Shown: positions 1 through 8,380, counted from the stretch's first letter. The stretch is DNA of 64,000 bases from Dehalococcoidia bacterium (GCA_009693045.1 SHXZ01000001.1:124001-188000); one strand, 5' to 3'. Notes: generated from the sequence alone by a model not told the origin. A program made the numbers and translations.

Positions 1-2
1 CC

Positions 3-215
3 CTGCGGAACGAGTGGGCTCAGATGCCACGCCTCATCACCGACGAGATGATGGACGCCTTCTGCGTCACCGGCGCCTACGACACCATCGTCCCCAAGAT
101 ACGTGAGCGTTACGGCTGGTACGCCTCCCGCGTCAACTTCCCCATGCCCGACCCCACACCCGCCAACGAAGTGGCGGTCAAGCGCATTGTGGCGGAGCTG
201 AAGGCCTCATCGTAG
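3..215 (+). CDS. LLM-class (F420-type) oxidoreductase, C-terminal end only
   Basis: The reading frame is open from the window edge and ends at TAG 213-215, so only about the last 70 residues are visible. The text MMDAFCVTGAYDTIVPKI resembles the C-terminal region of luciferase-like flavin/F420-dependent monooxygenase-family proteins, where a short 'F..tG..d.v...i' stretch sits near the end. The family binds F420 or FMN in a TIM barrel; the barrel core is outside the window, so cofactor and substrate cannot be judged. An internal ATG at 24 is unlikely to be the real start because the homologous text continues upstream of it. Confidence 0.6.
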   Translation: MRNEWAQMPRLITDEMMDAFCVTGAYDTIVPKIRERYGWYASRVNFPMPDPTPANEVAVKRIVAELKASS

Positions 216-317
216 GGGCGCGCGGCCGTGCTCCCTCTATTTCCCCAGATTCGCGTTTCGCTTAACCCCAACGGGACCAGGAACGAAACACCATCCCTGC
301 GTATTCTAATTGCCCTC

Positions 318-346
318 TTGACAGTGTAGAACTTACGTACTATTCT
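318..346 (+). promoter_or_regulatory. Sigma70-like promoter TTGACA-17-TATTCT
   Basis: A perfect -35 TTGACA (318-323) is followed after 17 bases by TATTCT (341-346). The surrounding 300-360 stretch is much more AT-rich than the window. The predicted transcript starts near 353 and reads into the broken radical SAM gene, whose GGAGG at 376-380 lies 5 bases before ATG 386. Confidence 0.6.
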
Positions 347-385
347 TAGAACAAATCTTCTACAACCTGGCTTGCGGAGGCCCCC

Positions 386-1272
386 ATGCCCAAGGTCATC
401 TTTGAGGAAATCCCCTGCAAGGGCCTCCTCGACCGTGTGTCCGGCGACTCCCTCCCCTTCCGCAGGACGGCCAACCCCTACCGAGGCTGCCAGCACGCCT
501 GCCTCTACTGCTTCGCCCGCGGCACTCACGAGTTCCTCGGCTACATCGCCGGCCGCGACTTTGACACGCGCATCGTCGTCAAGACCAACGCGCCCGAGGT
601 GCTCCGGCAAGAGCTCCGTTCCCCAAGCCGGCGCGGCGAACTCGTCGCGCTGGATACCGCCTGCGACCCCTACAAGCCTGCGGAACAGAAGTACCTCCTT
701 ACCCGCCAGGTATTCACGGCGTTCCGCGACTTCCACAACCCTGTCAGCATCACTATCAAGGGCGTGCTCGTCACCCGTGACCTGGACATCCTCGTCGAGC
801 GCACCGAGGTCTAGGTGAACTTCGGCGTCGCCACCCTGGACGAGCGCCTCTGGAAGCAGATGGAGCCGGTGACCCCAAAGCCCTCCAAGCGGCTTGAGGC
901 GATGGAGCTGCTGGCGCGCATGGGCATCAGGACCGGCGTGCTCCTGGCGCCCATCATCCCCGGCATCACCGACAGCCCCGAGAAGCTGGAGGCCGTCGTC
1001 AAGGCCGCCGCCGAGCACGGCGCCGACTTCCTTGCCCCAAACGTGCTGCGCCTGAAGCACGGCTCGCGTGAGTGGTTCATGCCCTTCGTCCGCGAGACGT
1101 ACCCCCACCTTAACCCGCTTACGAGTGGCTCTACAAGGGCCCCTACGCGCCCGAGCGGTACACCGAGCAGGTGCTGCAACTGGTGGACGAACTGCGGCGC
1201 CACTACGGCCTGGATGGCCGCAGCGCCATCGCCGCGCCGCCGTCGCGTTGCGCGCAGCTGGCCCTGGTGTAG
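386..1272 (+). pseudogene. Radical SAM protein (Rv2578c/SplB-like), broken by TAG and frameshift
   Basis: The N-terminal part contains the radical SAM cysteine motif in NPYRGCQHACLYCFAR (CxxxCxxC), followed by text typical of the Rv2578c/spore-photolyase-like subfamily. The frame stops at TAG 812-814. The next codon, GTG 815, continues in the same frame with VNFGVATLDERLWKQMEP, the expected continuation. Near 1110-1120 the frame then shifts: the conserved ending (YEWLYKGPYAPERYTEQV and onward) is in another frame and ends at TAG 1270-1272. The gene therefore carries one nonsense codon and one frameshift. A good promoter and ribosome-binding site remain upstream. Either it is a recent pseudogene or the consensus has errors. 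Confidence 0.75.
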
Positions 1273-1341
1273 TCAATCGAGGATGAAAGGCCTGAACTCA
1301 CGGCCCGTCCTTCTCCCACAGTGGGAGAGGGTGAGGGATTC

Positions 1342-1396
1342 AGGCGCGAGGCGTGTTGGAGGCGAGAGGGGAGCGCCTTCAGCACGCCTCGCGCCT
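1342..1396. repeat. Inverted repeat between broken genes
   Basis: Arms aggcgcgaggcgtg (1342-1355) and its exact reverse complement (1383-1396) flank a 27-base G/C-rich loop. Just before it lies a short cttctcccacagtgggagag palindrome (about 1311-1330), which belongs to the dispersed G/C-rich palindrome family seen elsewhere in the window. No gene was recognised between 1273 and 1483. Confidence 0.5.
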
Positions 1397-1483
1397 ATTT
1401 GCCTGTGAGCCGCCCGCCCAAGGTCTTTTTGCCTGCTACGACCACATCCACCTACGCAGCGCCAACCCCCCGACAGACGGCCG

Positions 1484-1804
1484 ACTTTTGCCACCAGTCC
1501 CGAGCTCGTGGACGAGGTCATTTACGTCATTGACGTCGCGGGGGGCGACAAGATCCCCTGGAAGGGAGGGCCCGGCATCACGCGGAGCGACCTGCTCGTC
1601 ATCAACAAAACCGACCTCGCGCCGTTCGTGGGTGCGAGCCTGGCGGTGGTGGACCGGGATTCCCGAGTCATGCGCGGCGAGAAGCCCTTTGTCTTCACGA
1701 ACCTCCAATCTGGCGATGGGCTTGACCAGGTGGTTGCGCGGCTGCGAGAGCTGCGGGTGAGGGGCGTTGTGAGGGCCGCGGTGCGGAATGGTTCTCACCA
1801 CTAA
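1484..1804 (+). pseudogene. ureG: Urease accessory GTPase UreG, C-terminal remnant
   Basis: From ACT 1484 the frame reads [19 protein letters not shown], then [20 protein letters not shown], then a short tail ending at TAA 1802-1804. This is the C-terminal half of UreG, the GTPase that delivers nickel to apo-urease, including the NKxD guanine-specificity motif. The P-loop and the metal-binding Cys-Pro-His half are missing, and the upstream DNA (1273-1483) does not encode them in any frame. GTG 1508 could start a product of about 98 residues, but it would lack GTPase function. A ureD remnant lies downstream on the same strand, as expected for a urease accessory cluster. No urease structural gene is in view. 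Confidence 0.75.
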
Positions 1805-1845
1805 CCTTCGGCAAGCAGTAGAGTCTTCGGACCCGGCGCCGAGGG

Positions 1846-2170
1846 CGGCTCCAGCGGGCGCTGGAGAACCTTCGGAAGCAGCACCTGTGGGGCGATTTGT
1901 CCGCCGACGACTATCAGCGAGAGCGGAACGGCTTGGAACGTCAGTTGAAAGTCGCCACCCCGGATGCCCGGCCGACGCAGATGCCGAATCTGGAACGCGC
2001 CGTGCAGTTGCTCAATGATCTTCCGGCGCTGGGGTCACATGATGGAGTGACGCAGGAACAGCGGGAGTCCCTGACGCGAGAGGTCTTTGCCACCGTCACT
2101 ATGGACGGGAAGGCGCTGGCATCGGTAGAACCGAAACTCGCGTACGTGCCGCTCTTCGCGGCTCTCCTCG
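1846..2170 (+). pseudogene. Large serine recombinase, C-terminal remnant
   Basis: The frame from CGG 1846 reads RLQRALENLRKQHLWGDLSADDYQ, then a helical stretch with LERAVQLLNDLPAL and FATVTMDGKALASVEP, ending near LFAALL at about 2170. This pattern (short 'GdlS.eeY' linker, coiled region, then a beta-rich end close to 'LFaaL') is typical of the C-terminal part of large serine recombinases that mobilise integrative elements. The catalytic serine domain and the recombinase DNA-binding domain are absent. The match ends exactly where UreD-like text begins, so this looks like a scar left by an element that inserted between ureG and ureD and was later deleted. Confidence 0.65.
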
Positions 2171-2884
2171 TACAACAACCTGTTGGGTATCGTGACCCCG
2201 AGTCTGCTCCAGGTCGCCCACGTTGGGCCTGGGATCATGGCCGGGGACCGTTACCGCCTGGAAGTCGTCGTGGAGGACGGAGCCGCCGCCGTGGTTATCG
2301 GCGCGTCCGCGTCCAAGGTGCACACCATGCCGCCAGGCCTGAGCGCGTCCCAGTCCGTGACGCTCAGGGTCGGCGAAGGCGCGTCGCTTGAGTACTACCC
2401 GGGGCTGTGCATCCCGTTCCCCGGCGCGGATATCTCCCAGCGCGTGTCCGTTGACCTGGCCGCCTCCGCGCGTTTCGCCATGCTGGACACGTGGGCGGCG
2501 GGCCGCGTGGAGCGCGGCGAGCACGGGGCGTTCCGGCGGATCAGCACCCGCACGAGAATCGCCGTGGGCGGCAGGCCAGTCTACCGCGACGCGCTGGAAC
2601 TGGCCTCCGAATCGCCGGGCATTGACGGCCACGGCGCACTGGAGGGATTCCGGCACGTTCTCTCCGGCATCTGGCGCCCGACCGAAGACCGGCAGGCGCG
2701 GGAGGTATCGGCTCCTGGATTGCTGATGGCGGAGGGGTCGGTGGAGCGGGGCCGCTACGCAAGGGGACTAGCTCTTCGGGGGATTGACCTTATCACGCTG
2801 GGACGGGGCTTGATCCAGGATCAACGCGTCCGGTGGGGCCTCGCGCCCTTGCCGCTGGAACGGTTCAGCAGCGCGTTTTCATAA
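2171..2884 (+). pseudogene. ureD: Urease accessory protein UreD (UreH), N-terminally truncated
   Basis: The frame from TAC 2171 ends at TAA 2882-2884. Recognisable UreD features in order are IMAGDRYRLEVVVEDGAAAV, ASKVHTM, GEGASLEYYPGLCIPFPGAD and GRVERGEHGAFRRISTRT. UreD is the scaffold that docks UreF-UreG onto apo-urease during nickel insertion. About 30-40 N-terminal residues are missing and are replaced by serine-recombinase remnant sequence. A TTG at 2183 could start a product of 233 residues. With no urease subunits in view and ureG truncated, function is doubtful. Confidence 0.7.
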
Positions 2885-3079
2885 CGCGCCGCGCTTGTCC
2901 AGCCACTCCTCCAGCGTCGCCTCGCAGTAGCTGTGGTCAAGCGCGCTCAGTCGCTGCGGATCGGCGGGCCGCTGCTGGGCCTCGCGTAAGAAACGCTCCA
3001 ACGTTTCCCGCTGCGCGCCGCTGAGGTGCGCCTCGCCAGCCTTCGCTTGCGTGCGGACGAGGTCCTGCACGTCTCCCAT
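2879..3079 (-). CDS. Small hypothetical protein downstream of der
   Basis: This is a 66-residue reading frame on the same strand as der, starting 59 bases after der ends. The predicted protein (MGDVQDLVRTQAKAGEAHLS and onward) is hydrophilic, acidic and probably all-helical, with a tail ATLEEWLDKRGAL. I recognise no family. The amino-acid composition looks coding, and ATG 3079 fits better than the longer frame that would run back into der. Its end overlaps the end of the ureD remnant by six bases in convergent orientation. Confidence 0.4.
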   Translation of the reverse strand: MGDVQDLVRTQAKAGEAHLSGAQRETLERFLREAQQRPADPQRLSALDHSYCEATLEEWLDKRGAL

Positions 3080-3138
3080 GTGAAGGGTCGTTGCAGGGGG
3101 GCTGACAAAGCGCCTGATGCACTGAGTCGCCTGGCGCC

Positions 3139-4482
3139 TCAATCTCTTTCGCCGCTGAGGCGCGTCCGGGGCTTGAGGACCATGTGTAGGTGATTGCCCT
3201 GGAAGCCGAAGGCGCCGCGGATAGAGTTCTCCAGGAAGCGCCGGTAGGAGAAGTGAACCCACCTAGTCTGGTTAACATAGACCACGAATGTCGGCGGGTC
3301 CACCTGGACCTGGAGGAGGCGGTAGATGAGGACGGGGTGGGCCGGGTTCTCAGCGGGAGGGCGCTTTACGAGGGCGTCTTTCAGGAGCGCGTCCAGGTCG
3401 TCTTGCGACACGCGCTTCATGCGCTCCGCAAATACGTGCAGCGTCGTCGCCAGCACCTCGTCCACGCCCTCGCCAGTGAGGGCGGAGGCGAAGCAGACCG
3501 GCACGTACGACGCCCACTGGAAGCGCCGCCGCACCTCTTGAATCGCCGCCTCTTTGGTAAGGCCGATGGACTGGGCGAGGTCCCACTTGTTGACGACGAT
3601 GACGGTGCCTTTGTAGGCGTCGACCACAAAGCCCGCGATGTGCGTATCCTGGGCAGTGACGAGCTCCGTGGCGTCCAGGACGAGGAGCGCGACGTGGCAC
3701 CGTTCTATGGCCTGGAGGACGCGGAGGACGCTGTAGTGCTCAATGCCCGGCAGGACGTGGCCTCGCCGGCGGACCCCGGCGGTGTCCAGCAGGGTGATCA
3801 GGCGGTCCTGGTAGGTGAACGTGGTGTCCACGGTGTCGCGGGTGGTGCCCGGCTCCTCGTGGACGATGGAGCGTTCCTCGCCGACGATGGCGTTCATGAG
3901 GCTGGACTTGCCCGCGTTGGGCCGGCCGACGATGGCGAGCTGGAGGGTGGGCTGCTCGGCCTCGGAGGGCGCGTCGGGCAGCGGGAAGAGGGCGAACACC
4001 ATTAGCTTGAGGTCAAAGATGCCGGTGTTGTGCATGGCGCTGACGGGGGCTGCGTCGCCGAAGCCGAGGGTCTGGAACTCGGCGGCGAGCGTGTCCTCCA
4101 GCCTGCCCTCCGTCTTGTTGGCGACGAGGATGACCTGCTTGCTCTTGCGCCGAACGAGTTGGGCGACCTCCTGGTCTGTGGGGTGGAGGCCTGTGGAGGC
4201 GTCCACGACGAGAAGGACCAGGTCGGCTTCCTGCATGGCGGCTTCTATCTGCTTGCGGACCTTGGCGCCAAGGCCCTCGCCGGGCTGGACCTCCAGGCCG
4301 CCGGTGTCCTCCAGCAGGACGGGGCGGTCGTCCCATAGCGCTCGGCCCACGAGGCGGTCGCGCGTCGTCCCCGGAATGTCGCTGACAATGGCGACGCGCT
4401 GGCCCATGAGGCGGTTGAAGAGGGTGGACTTGCCGACGTTGGGCCGGCCCACGATGGCGATGACAGGCAGTGCGTTGGTCAT
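3139..4482 (-). CDS. der: Ribosome biogenesis GTPase Der (EngA)
   Basis: Der binds the 50S subunit precursor and is needed for its maturation. The protein is 447 residues from ATG 4482, normal for the family. It has two tandem GTPase domains: the first P-loop is GRPNVGKSTLFNRL with DTGG and NKTEG; the second P-loop is GRPNAGKSSLMNAI with DTAG and NKWD. A C-terminal KH-like domain follows, ending in HMVLKPRTRLSGERD. The frame is open far upstream of ATG 4482, but that extension is Arg/Pro-rich and unlike Der, so the start is set where the P-loop is preceded by MTNALPVIAIVG. Confidence 0.96.
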   Translation of the reverse strand: MTNALPVIAIVGRPNVGKSTLFNRLMGQRVAIVSDIPGTTRDRLVGRALWDDRPVLLEDTGGLEVQPGEGLGAKVRKQIEAAMQEADLVLLVVDASTGLHPTDQEVAQLVRRKSKQVILVANKTEGRLEDTLAAEFQTLGFGDAAPVSAMHNTGIFDLKLMVFALFPLPDAPSEAEQPTLQLAIVGRPNAGKSSLMNAIVGEERSIVHEEPGTTRDTVDTTFTYQDRLITLLDTAGVRRRGHVLPGIEHYSVLRVLQAIERCHVALLVLDATELVTAQDTHIAGFVVDAYKGTVIVVNKWDLAQSIGLTKEAAIQEVRRRFQWASYVPVCFASALTGEGVDEVLATTLHVFAERMKRVSQDDLDALLKDALVKRPPAENPAHPVLIYRLLQVQVDPPTFVVYVNQTRWVHFSYRRFLENSIRGAFGFQGNHLHMVLKPRTRLSGERD

Positions 4483-5065
4483 GTTCCACCTATTCGGGCA
4501 GTTCATTTGGGACTGCTCAAGTATCGCACACTGTGGGGGACCCTCTTTCGCCAGCATGGCTCCCCGTGCCCAGAGTCCTTCAGTTTTCCGAGAACAGGGC
4601 AGCGAGGAAGGTGCAGGAGCGGGAGGGCTCCGCAAGACTCCGAATGGGCCGGGTTGTTCGGTTTGATCTTTGCGCGGGACCGCAAGCTGGCAGGGATTGT
4701 TTTTCCGGCGGGTCTGAGGCGATTTGGGCGGCGGGCGCCGGAACGGTGCATTTCCGTTGCGCCCCCAGAATCGCGTTGTTTTGCGGCGACCCCTGCGAGG
4801 GATGGCTGAGGGATTCGCTTGGGATGGTAAGGTGCGACGAGCCAGTCCACGTCTAGCGTAGCTGGTGAGGGGTGATTTGGGGTAGGGGCGGATGGCAGTG
4901 GGGCTGCGCCTCATCCCTCATCCTTCGCGGGGCGGGCCGCGAGGCGAAGGGTGAGGAGAAAGAACGAGGAGGCTCCCACCGCGAGGCCAGGGGTTATGGG
5001 TGTTGTGTCTGTGGAGTCATGGTTCCGCTTACGACCAATTCAAGGGCATCGGTTCGGCGCGTAGC
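4483..5065. other. Gene-poor stretch with one hairpin
   Basis: No reading frame here has convincing protein text. The only structure seen is an imperfect inverted repeat at 4916-4956 (cctcatccttcgc against gcgaagggtgagg, one G-U pair), similar in style to the G/C-rich palindromes found elsewhere in the window. The der promoter should lie within this stretch, but no clear match to a promoter consensus was seen. Confidence 0.4.
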
Positions 5066-5347
5066 CTAGCTTACACGACGTAACCGCTCTCGCAATGATG
5101 CCCTGTCAAAAGAGCATTGCTCCATCGTCTTCAATTCTTGTAGGGTAACCCCAAGGTTCTCAGCCGTCTGCTTCGCGATGTGAAGAGGCAAATCACCCCG
5201 AGAACTATGTCGTTGCCGGATGGTGATGGGAGCATAGCTAGGGACCGGGATAAGGATGACAGGGTGTTTCGGACTTCTACCTTCAGATCCGCCATATTTG
5301 CTCATCAATTGGCTCCAAAGACGACGAGCATCAATAACTGGCGGCAT
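5066..5347 (-). CDS. Hypothetical protein, third gene of compact unit
   Basis: This is a 93-residue protein starting at ATG 5347, inside the end of the preceding gene (17-base overlap). The middle reads VPSYAPITIRQRHSSRGDLP and then HIAKQTAENLGVTLQELK. The arrangement of a basic/His strand, a DLP motif and a helix is faintly reminiscent of HicA-like double-stranded RNA-binding toxins, but key features are not clear and I do not assign that. Base composition is visibly lower in GC than the neighbours, as for the other two genes of the unit. Expression is probably coupled to the gene before it. Confidence 0.5.
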   Translation of the reverse strand: MPPVIDARRLWSQLMSKYGGSEGRSPKHPVILIPVPSYAPITIRQRHSSRGDLPLHIAKQTAENLGVTLQELKTMEQCSFDRASLRERLRRVS

Positions 5348-5708
5348 TGTCTAGTCTCCTCCCCATAAAACTGCGGAGGTATTCTAGTCGTCGCCTTCGC
5401 ATACTGCCTAGTTCTTTTTCATGACCGCTAAGGTATTGCAAATCCTCTTCCAAAGAGTTCCAGAGGTCAACGAGAGCCTCATTGTCTGTTTGCCCAACTC
5501 CATGTCCGCCCGCTAATGAAAGCCACGTTTCATCGCCAATGATTCGCTTGATGGCGACGAAAAAGTGTATGGGGCGATGCTGGAAGGTTTCAGGAATGTC
5601 GGCAGGCCGTATTACGCTAGGCTCTGTGTCCGTGAGATCGCTTATCTCCTCAAAATCGGAGTCAAGTGTACTGACAGGCCCAGGGATAACCCAGAGACCT
5701 GTAGTCAT
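5331..5708 (-). CDS. Hypothetical protein, second gene of compact unit
   Basis: This is a 125-residue protein from ATG 5708, which overlaps the TGA of the upstream gene in an ATGA arrangement, so it is likely translated by re-initiation. The N-terminal half is acidic (DSDFEEISDLTDTEPSV). The centre is hydrophobic (PIHFFVAIKRIIGDETWLSL) and the C-terminal third is helical and basic (SMRRRRLEYLRSFMGRRL). No family is recognised. The tight packing with the flanking frames argues that it is a real gene. Confidence 0.5.
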   Translation of the reverse strand: MTTGLWVIPGPVSTLDSDFEEISDLTDTEPSVIRPADIPETFQHRPIHFFVAIKRIIGDETWLSLAGGHGVGQTDNEALVDLWNSLEEDLQYLSGHEKELGSMRRRRLEYLRSFMGRRLDNAASY

Positions 5709-6022
5709 TGAACTTCCTCCTCCAGGCCCCAATCATGCACAAGTTGATTGGGGAGCCTGATTTTGCCCCCTGTTGCTTCTTCTAGGTTTCTGACGTGCAT
5801 GCTTGTCAGCAAACTTATCGCTTTGAGCATATGCGGGCTGACCTTGATATGCGCCCGAACGAGCGAAGGCTTGCCTGGACGTAACTCGCCTACCTCCAAC
5901 ATCGCGGTGTAAAGGCTTGTTGTAATGTTCAAAGAGTCTGCATAGAAAACCAAGATGTCCTCTACGTCCTCGCGTCGCGCCTGTTCTCTTTCTTGCCCTT
6001 CTGGCTGTTGTCGCTGCGCCAT
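5705..6022 (-). CDS. DUF3467-like protein, first gene of compact unit
   Basis: This is a 105-residue protein. After a charged N-terminus it reads ILVFYADSLNITTSLYTAML, then RAHIKVSPHMLKAISLLTSM, ending in an acidic tail. The order 'yaN.v.v..s.yd..l.F', then 'r..lSP.haK.l...L', fits the DUF3467 family of small bacterial and archaeal proteins of unknown function. ATG 6022 follows GGAGG by about 7 bases. It heads a three-gene unit whose later members overlap it end to start. The match to DUF3467 is by eye. Confidence 0.55.
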   Translation of the reverse strand: MAQRQQPEGQEREQARREDVEDILVFYADSLNITTSLYTAMLEVGELRPGKPSLVRAHIKVSPHMLKAISLLTSMHVRNLEEATGGKIRLPNQLVHDWGLEEEVQ

Positions 6023-6174
6023 CCATTTTCCTCCGCAGCCTAACTGCGGCGTTTGTACTACATGGTGGCATCGGAGCAGTCAAAGAGCGCCACTATTATG
6101 AATAGCGCTCAGAATAACGACCGTAAAGGCGTCTGGCCGACACAATGCTTTGCCAGCCGTGGCGGCGGCGCCAG

Positions 6175-7122
6175 TTACCCCGACAGCACGGCGGCGAGCA
6201 GAGCCTTCTGGGCGTGGAGGCGGTTCTCGGCCTGCTGGTAGGCGACGGACTTGGGGTTGTCCAGAAAGCCGGCAGGCACCTCCTCGCCGTAGTGGGCGGG
6301 CATGTCGTGCATGAACACGGCGTCGGGCTTGGCGAGGGCCATGAGCCTGGTGTTGACCTGGTAGCCCTTGAAGGCGGCGAGGCGCACTTTGGCCTCGGAC
6401 TCCTGGCCCATGCTCGTCCAGACGTCGGTGTAGACGACGTCGGCGCTTCGCACGGCGTCCTTGGGGTCGGTCATCAGGTCAACGGAGGCGCCGGTGGCCG
6501 TGGCGACGCTTCTCGCTTGTTCAACCACGCTCTGCGGAAGGACGTAGCCACGAGGGGAGGCGATGCGGAACGCGCCGCCTGTGCTGGCGACGGCGAGGGC
6601 GAGGCTGGCTGCCACGTTGTTGCCGTCGCCGACGAAGGCGACCGTCACGCCGCTCAGGCGGCCCTTGGCCTCGCGGATGGTCAGGATGTCGGCGAGGGCC
6701 TGGCAGGGGTGCTCGCGGTCGGAGAGGGCGTTGATGACAGGCACGGACGCCGCCTGGGCCAGCTCCTCCAAGGTGCTGTGGGCGAAAGTGCGGCAGACGA
6801 TGGCGTCCACGTAGCGGGAGAGGACCTTGGCGACGTCGGAGGCGGGCTCCCGTGTGCCGAGGCCGACCTCCTGCGGCGCAATGTAGACGGCGTGGCCGCC
6901 GAGTTGGTGTACGCTGATGTCAAAGCTGATCTTGGTGCGTAGCGACGGCTTTTCAAAGACCAAGGCGACGGTCTTGCCCTCTAGTGGCTTGCCTGGATCG
7001 CCGCGCTTGAAGGCGAGGGCGCGGTCAAGAAGCGCTTGGACCTCGGTGGGGCACAGGTCGGCGAAGGAGAGGACGTCGCGGCCAAAGAGTCCGGTCTTGT
7101 CGCGGGCGGCGCGCGTTGCCAT
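6175..7122 (-). CDS. argF: Ornithine carbamoyltransferase
   Basis: The enzyme transfers the carbamoyl group from carbamoyl phosphate to ornithine, giving citrulline in arginine synthesis. From ATG 7122 the protein is 315 residues, standard for the family. The carbamoyl-phosphate loop is FEKPSLRTKISFD (STRT-type, here SLRT). Later motifs are HPCQALADILT and TDVWTSMGQE, and the ornithine-side loop is MHDMPAHYGEEV (HxxPA-type HDMPAHYG). The putative aspartate-versus-ornithine specificity text fits OTC. No other arginine gene is adjacent. The longer frame to 7224 has no supporting homology text. Confidence 0.93.
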   Translation of the reverse strand: MATRAARDKTGLFGRDVLSFADLCPTEVQALLDRALAFKRGDPGKPLEGKTVALVFEKPSLRTKISFDISVHQLGGHAVYIAPQEVGLGTREPASDVAKVLSRYVDAIVCRTFAHSTLEELAQAASVPVINALSDREHPCQALADILTIREAKGRLSGVTVAFVGDGNNVAASLALAVASTGGAFRIASPRGYVLPQSVVEQARSVATATGASVDLMTDPKDAVRSADVVYTDVWTSMGQESEAKVRLAAFKGYQVNTRLMALAKPDAVFMHDMPAHYGEEVPAGFLDNPKSVAYQQAENRLHAQKALLAAVLSG

Positions 7123-7204
7123 AGCGGTCCCTCTGCGTGTGGTGGCGATGGATTGCAGTATAGCATTGGAGGTGGCGCGGGGAGTGCTGTGAGACTTCGA
7201 ACAC

Positions 7205-7238
7205 CTGAGGAACCCTCTTTGCAAAGAGGGTTCCTCAG
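7205..7238. terminator. 34-bp perfect palindrome (dispersed family)
   Basis: The sequence ctgaggaaccctctttg is followed immediately by its exact reverse complement. It lies between the argF start and the end of the broken pcm gene. There is no T tract, so it is not a classical intrinsic terminator on sequence alone, but the RNA would form a strong hairpin in either direction. Its core is nearly identical to the palindrome at 47802-47835. Confidence 0.6.
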
Positions 7239-7279
7239 ACTCCTCCCAGAAAACATTGGCACAAGGGTTTTGGATGTTG

Positions 7280-7950
7280 CTAGCGTGTGAGCCAGCCGTC
7301 CGGGCCTAGGAGGGGGGCGAAGCGGCAGCGGTCTTGGCGGGTGACGTGCAAGCCGTCGGCGGTCTTGACCAGCTTGACGAGGTGCTGCTCGTCACGCGCG
7401 CCGGCGGGAAGGACGAGACGTCCGTTGACGGCGAACTGCGCGAGGAGGCTCGCGGGGACCTTGGGCGCGGCGGCGGTGACGAGGATGGCGTCGTGGGGGG
7501 GAGGGCCTCGGCGGGCCAGCCAAGCCTGTCGGCGGCGAGGCGGACGGAGACGCGGCCACGGTAGCCCAACCCGTCGAGCGTCGCCTCGGCGGCGCGGGCG
7601 AGCTCAGGGACGATCTCCACCGTGACGACGCGGGCAGCAAGCTCGGCGAGGACGGCTGACTGGTAGCCGCAGCCCGTGCCGACCTCAACCACCTTGTCGG
7701 TGGGCCGCAGGTCAAGCAGGGAGGTCATCATGGCCACGATGAGGGGCTGAGAGATTGTCTGCTCGTGGTCGATGGGGAGGGCGTTGTCGCTGTAGGCGGC
7801 GTGGCGCTAGGCGCGTGGAAGGAAGTGCTCGCGGGGGACGCGGTCCAGGGCGGCGGCGACACGCTCGTCGCGGACCTCGCGGCGTATGAGGGCGAGCATG
7901 GCGCGCTTGACGGTGACCGGGACGTGGCCGTTGACGCTGAGCGTGGTCAT
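7280..7950 (-). pseudogene. pcm: Protein-L-isoaspartate O-methyltransferase, broken
   Basis: Pcm repairs isoaspartyl residues using S-adenosylmethionine. The frame from ATG 7950 reads VAAALDRVPREHFLPRA and hits TAG (7809-7807), then continues in the same frame with AYSDNALPIDHEQTISQP, the family's hallmark, and the SAM motif VEVGTGCGYQSAVLAEL. At a run of seven G (7495-7501, C on the coding strand) the conserved text moves to another frame. It continues as DAILVTAAAPKVPASLLAQF to the natural end TAG at 7282-7280. One nonsense codon and one homopolymer shift disrupt an otherwise full-length gene, so it is either a pseudogene or a consensus error. Confidence 0.8.
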
Positions 7951-8380
7951 TGCCGTCGCCTCAGGACTCACTAGAGCACCTGGAATGGGTGCTGTTTCCG
8001 CCGGTCCGGTCTCCTGGTTGAAGGCGTTGTTATGGGACGGGCGCGCCACGAACGAGGCGGCAGGCCAGAGGGCTTTGACTTGCGCGTTTCTTCGCGGTAT
8101 TCGTTCGGAGGCCCGTTCAGGGAGGTCTGCAACCAACAGGGAGACGCTTGCGGAGGCGGCGACGCGCTGAGAGCCGGTGAAATGACGAAATGCGTGAGGG
8201 CAACAGCCAAGTAGGGTGGTGAGCAGGCCCGGAGCGTTAGCGGATTTCATCAACCAAAAAAAGAATCCTTAGGACGCGACGGGAGCGGGTCCGTTGACTT
8301 TCCGAGAGGGCAGTGTTAGTCTTGGGCGCTGCAAGGAACAGCAGATTTCCATAGATTTCCATAGGTTTTCAGGGGTGCCG
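7951..8380. other. Intergenic region before the haem cluster, with 10-bp tandem repeat
   Basis: The stretch between pcm and the MerR-type gene is divergent and carries no convincing gene. At 8343-8362 a 10-base unit agatttccat is repeated twice head to tail and followed by a further agg, 18 bases before ATG 8381. An A-rich patch (8250-8270) precedes it. This is where the promoter and any operator of the downstream operon should lie. Confidence 0.4.

Noticed and set aside
4483-4914. N-terminal extension of der upstream of ATG 4482
   Set aside because: Open only by base composition; Arg/Pro-rich and unlike Der proteins.
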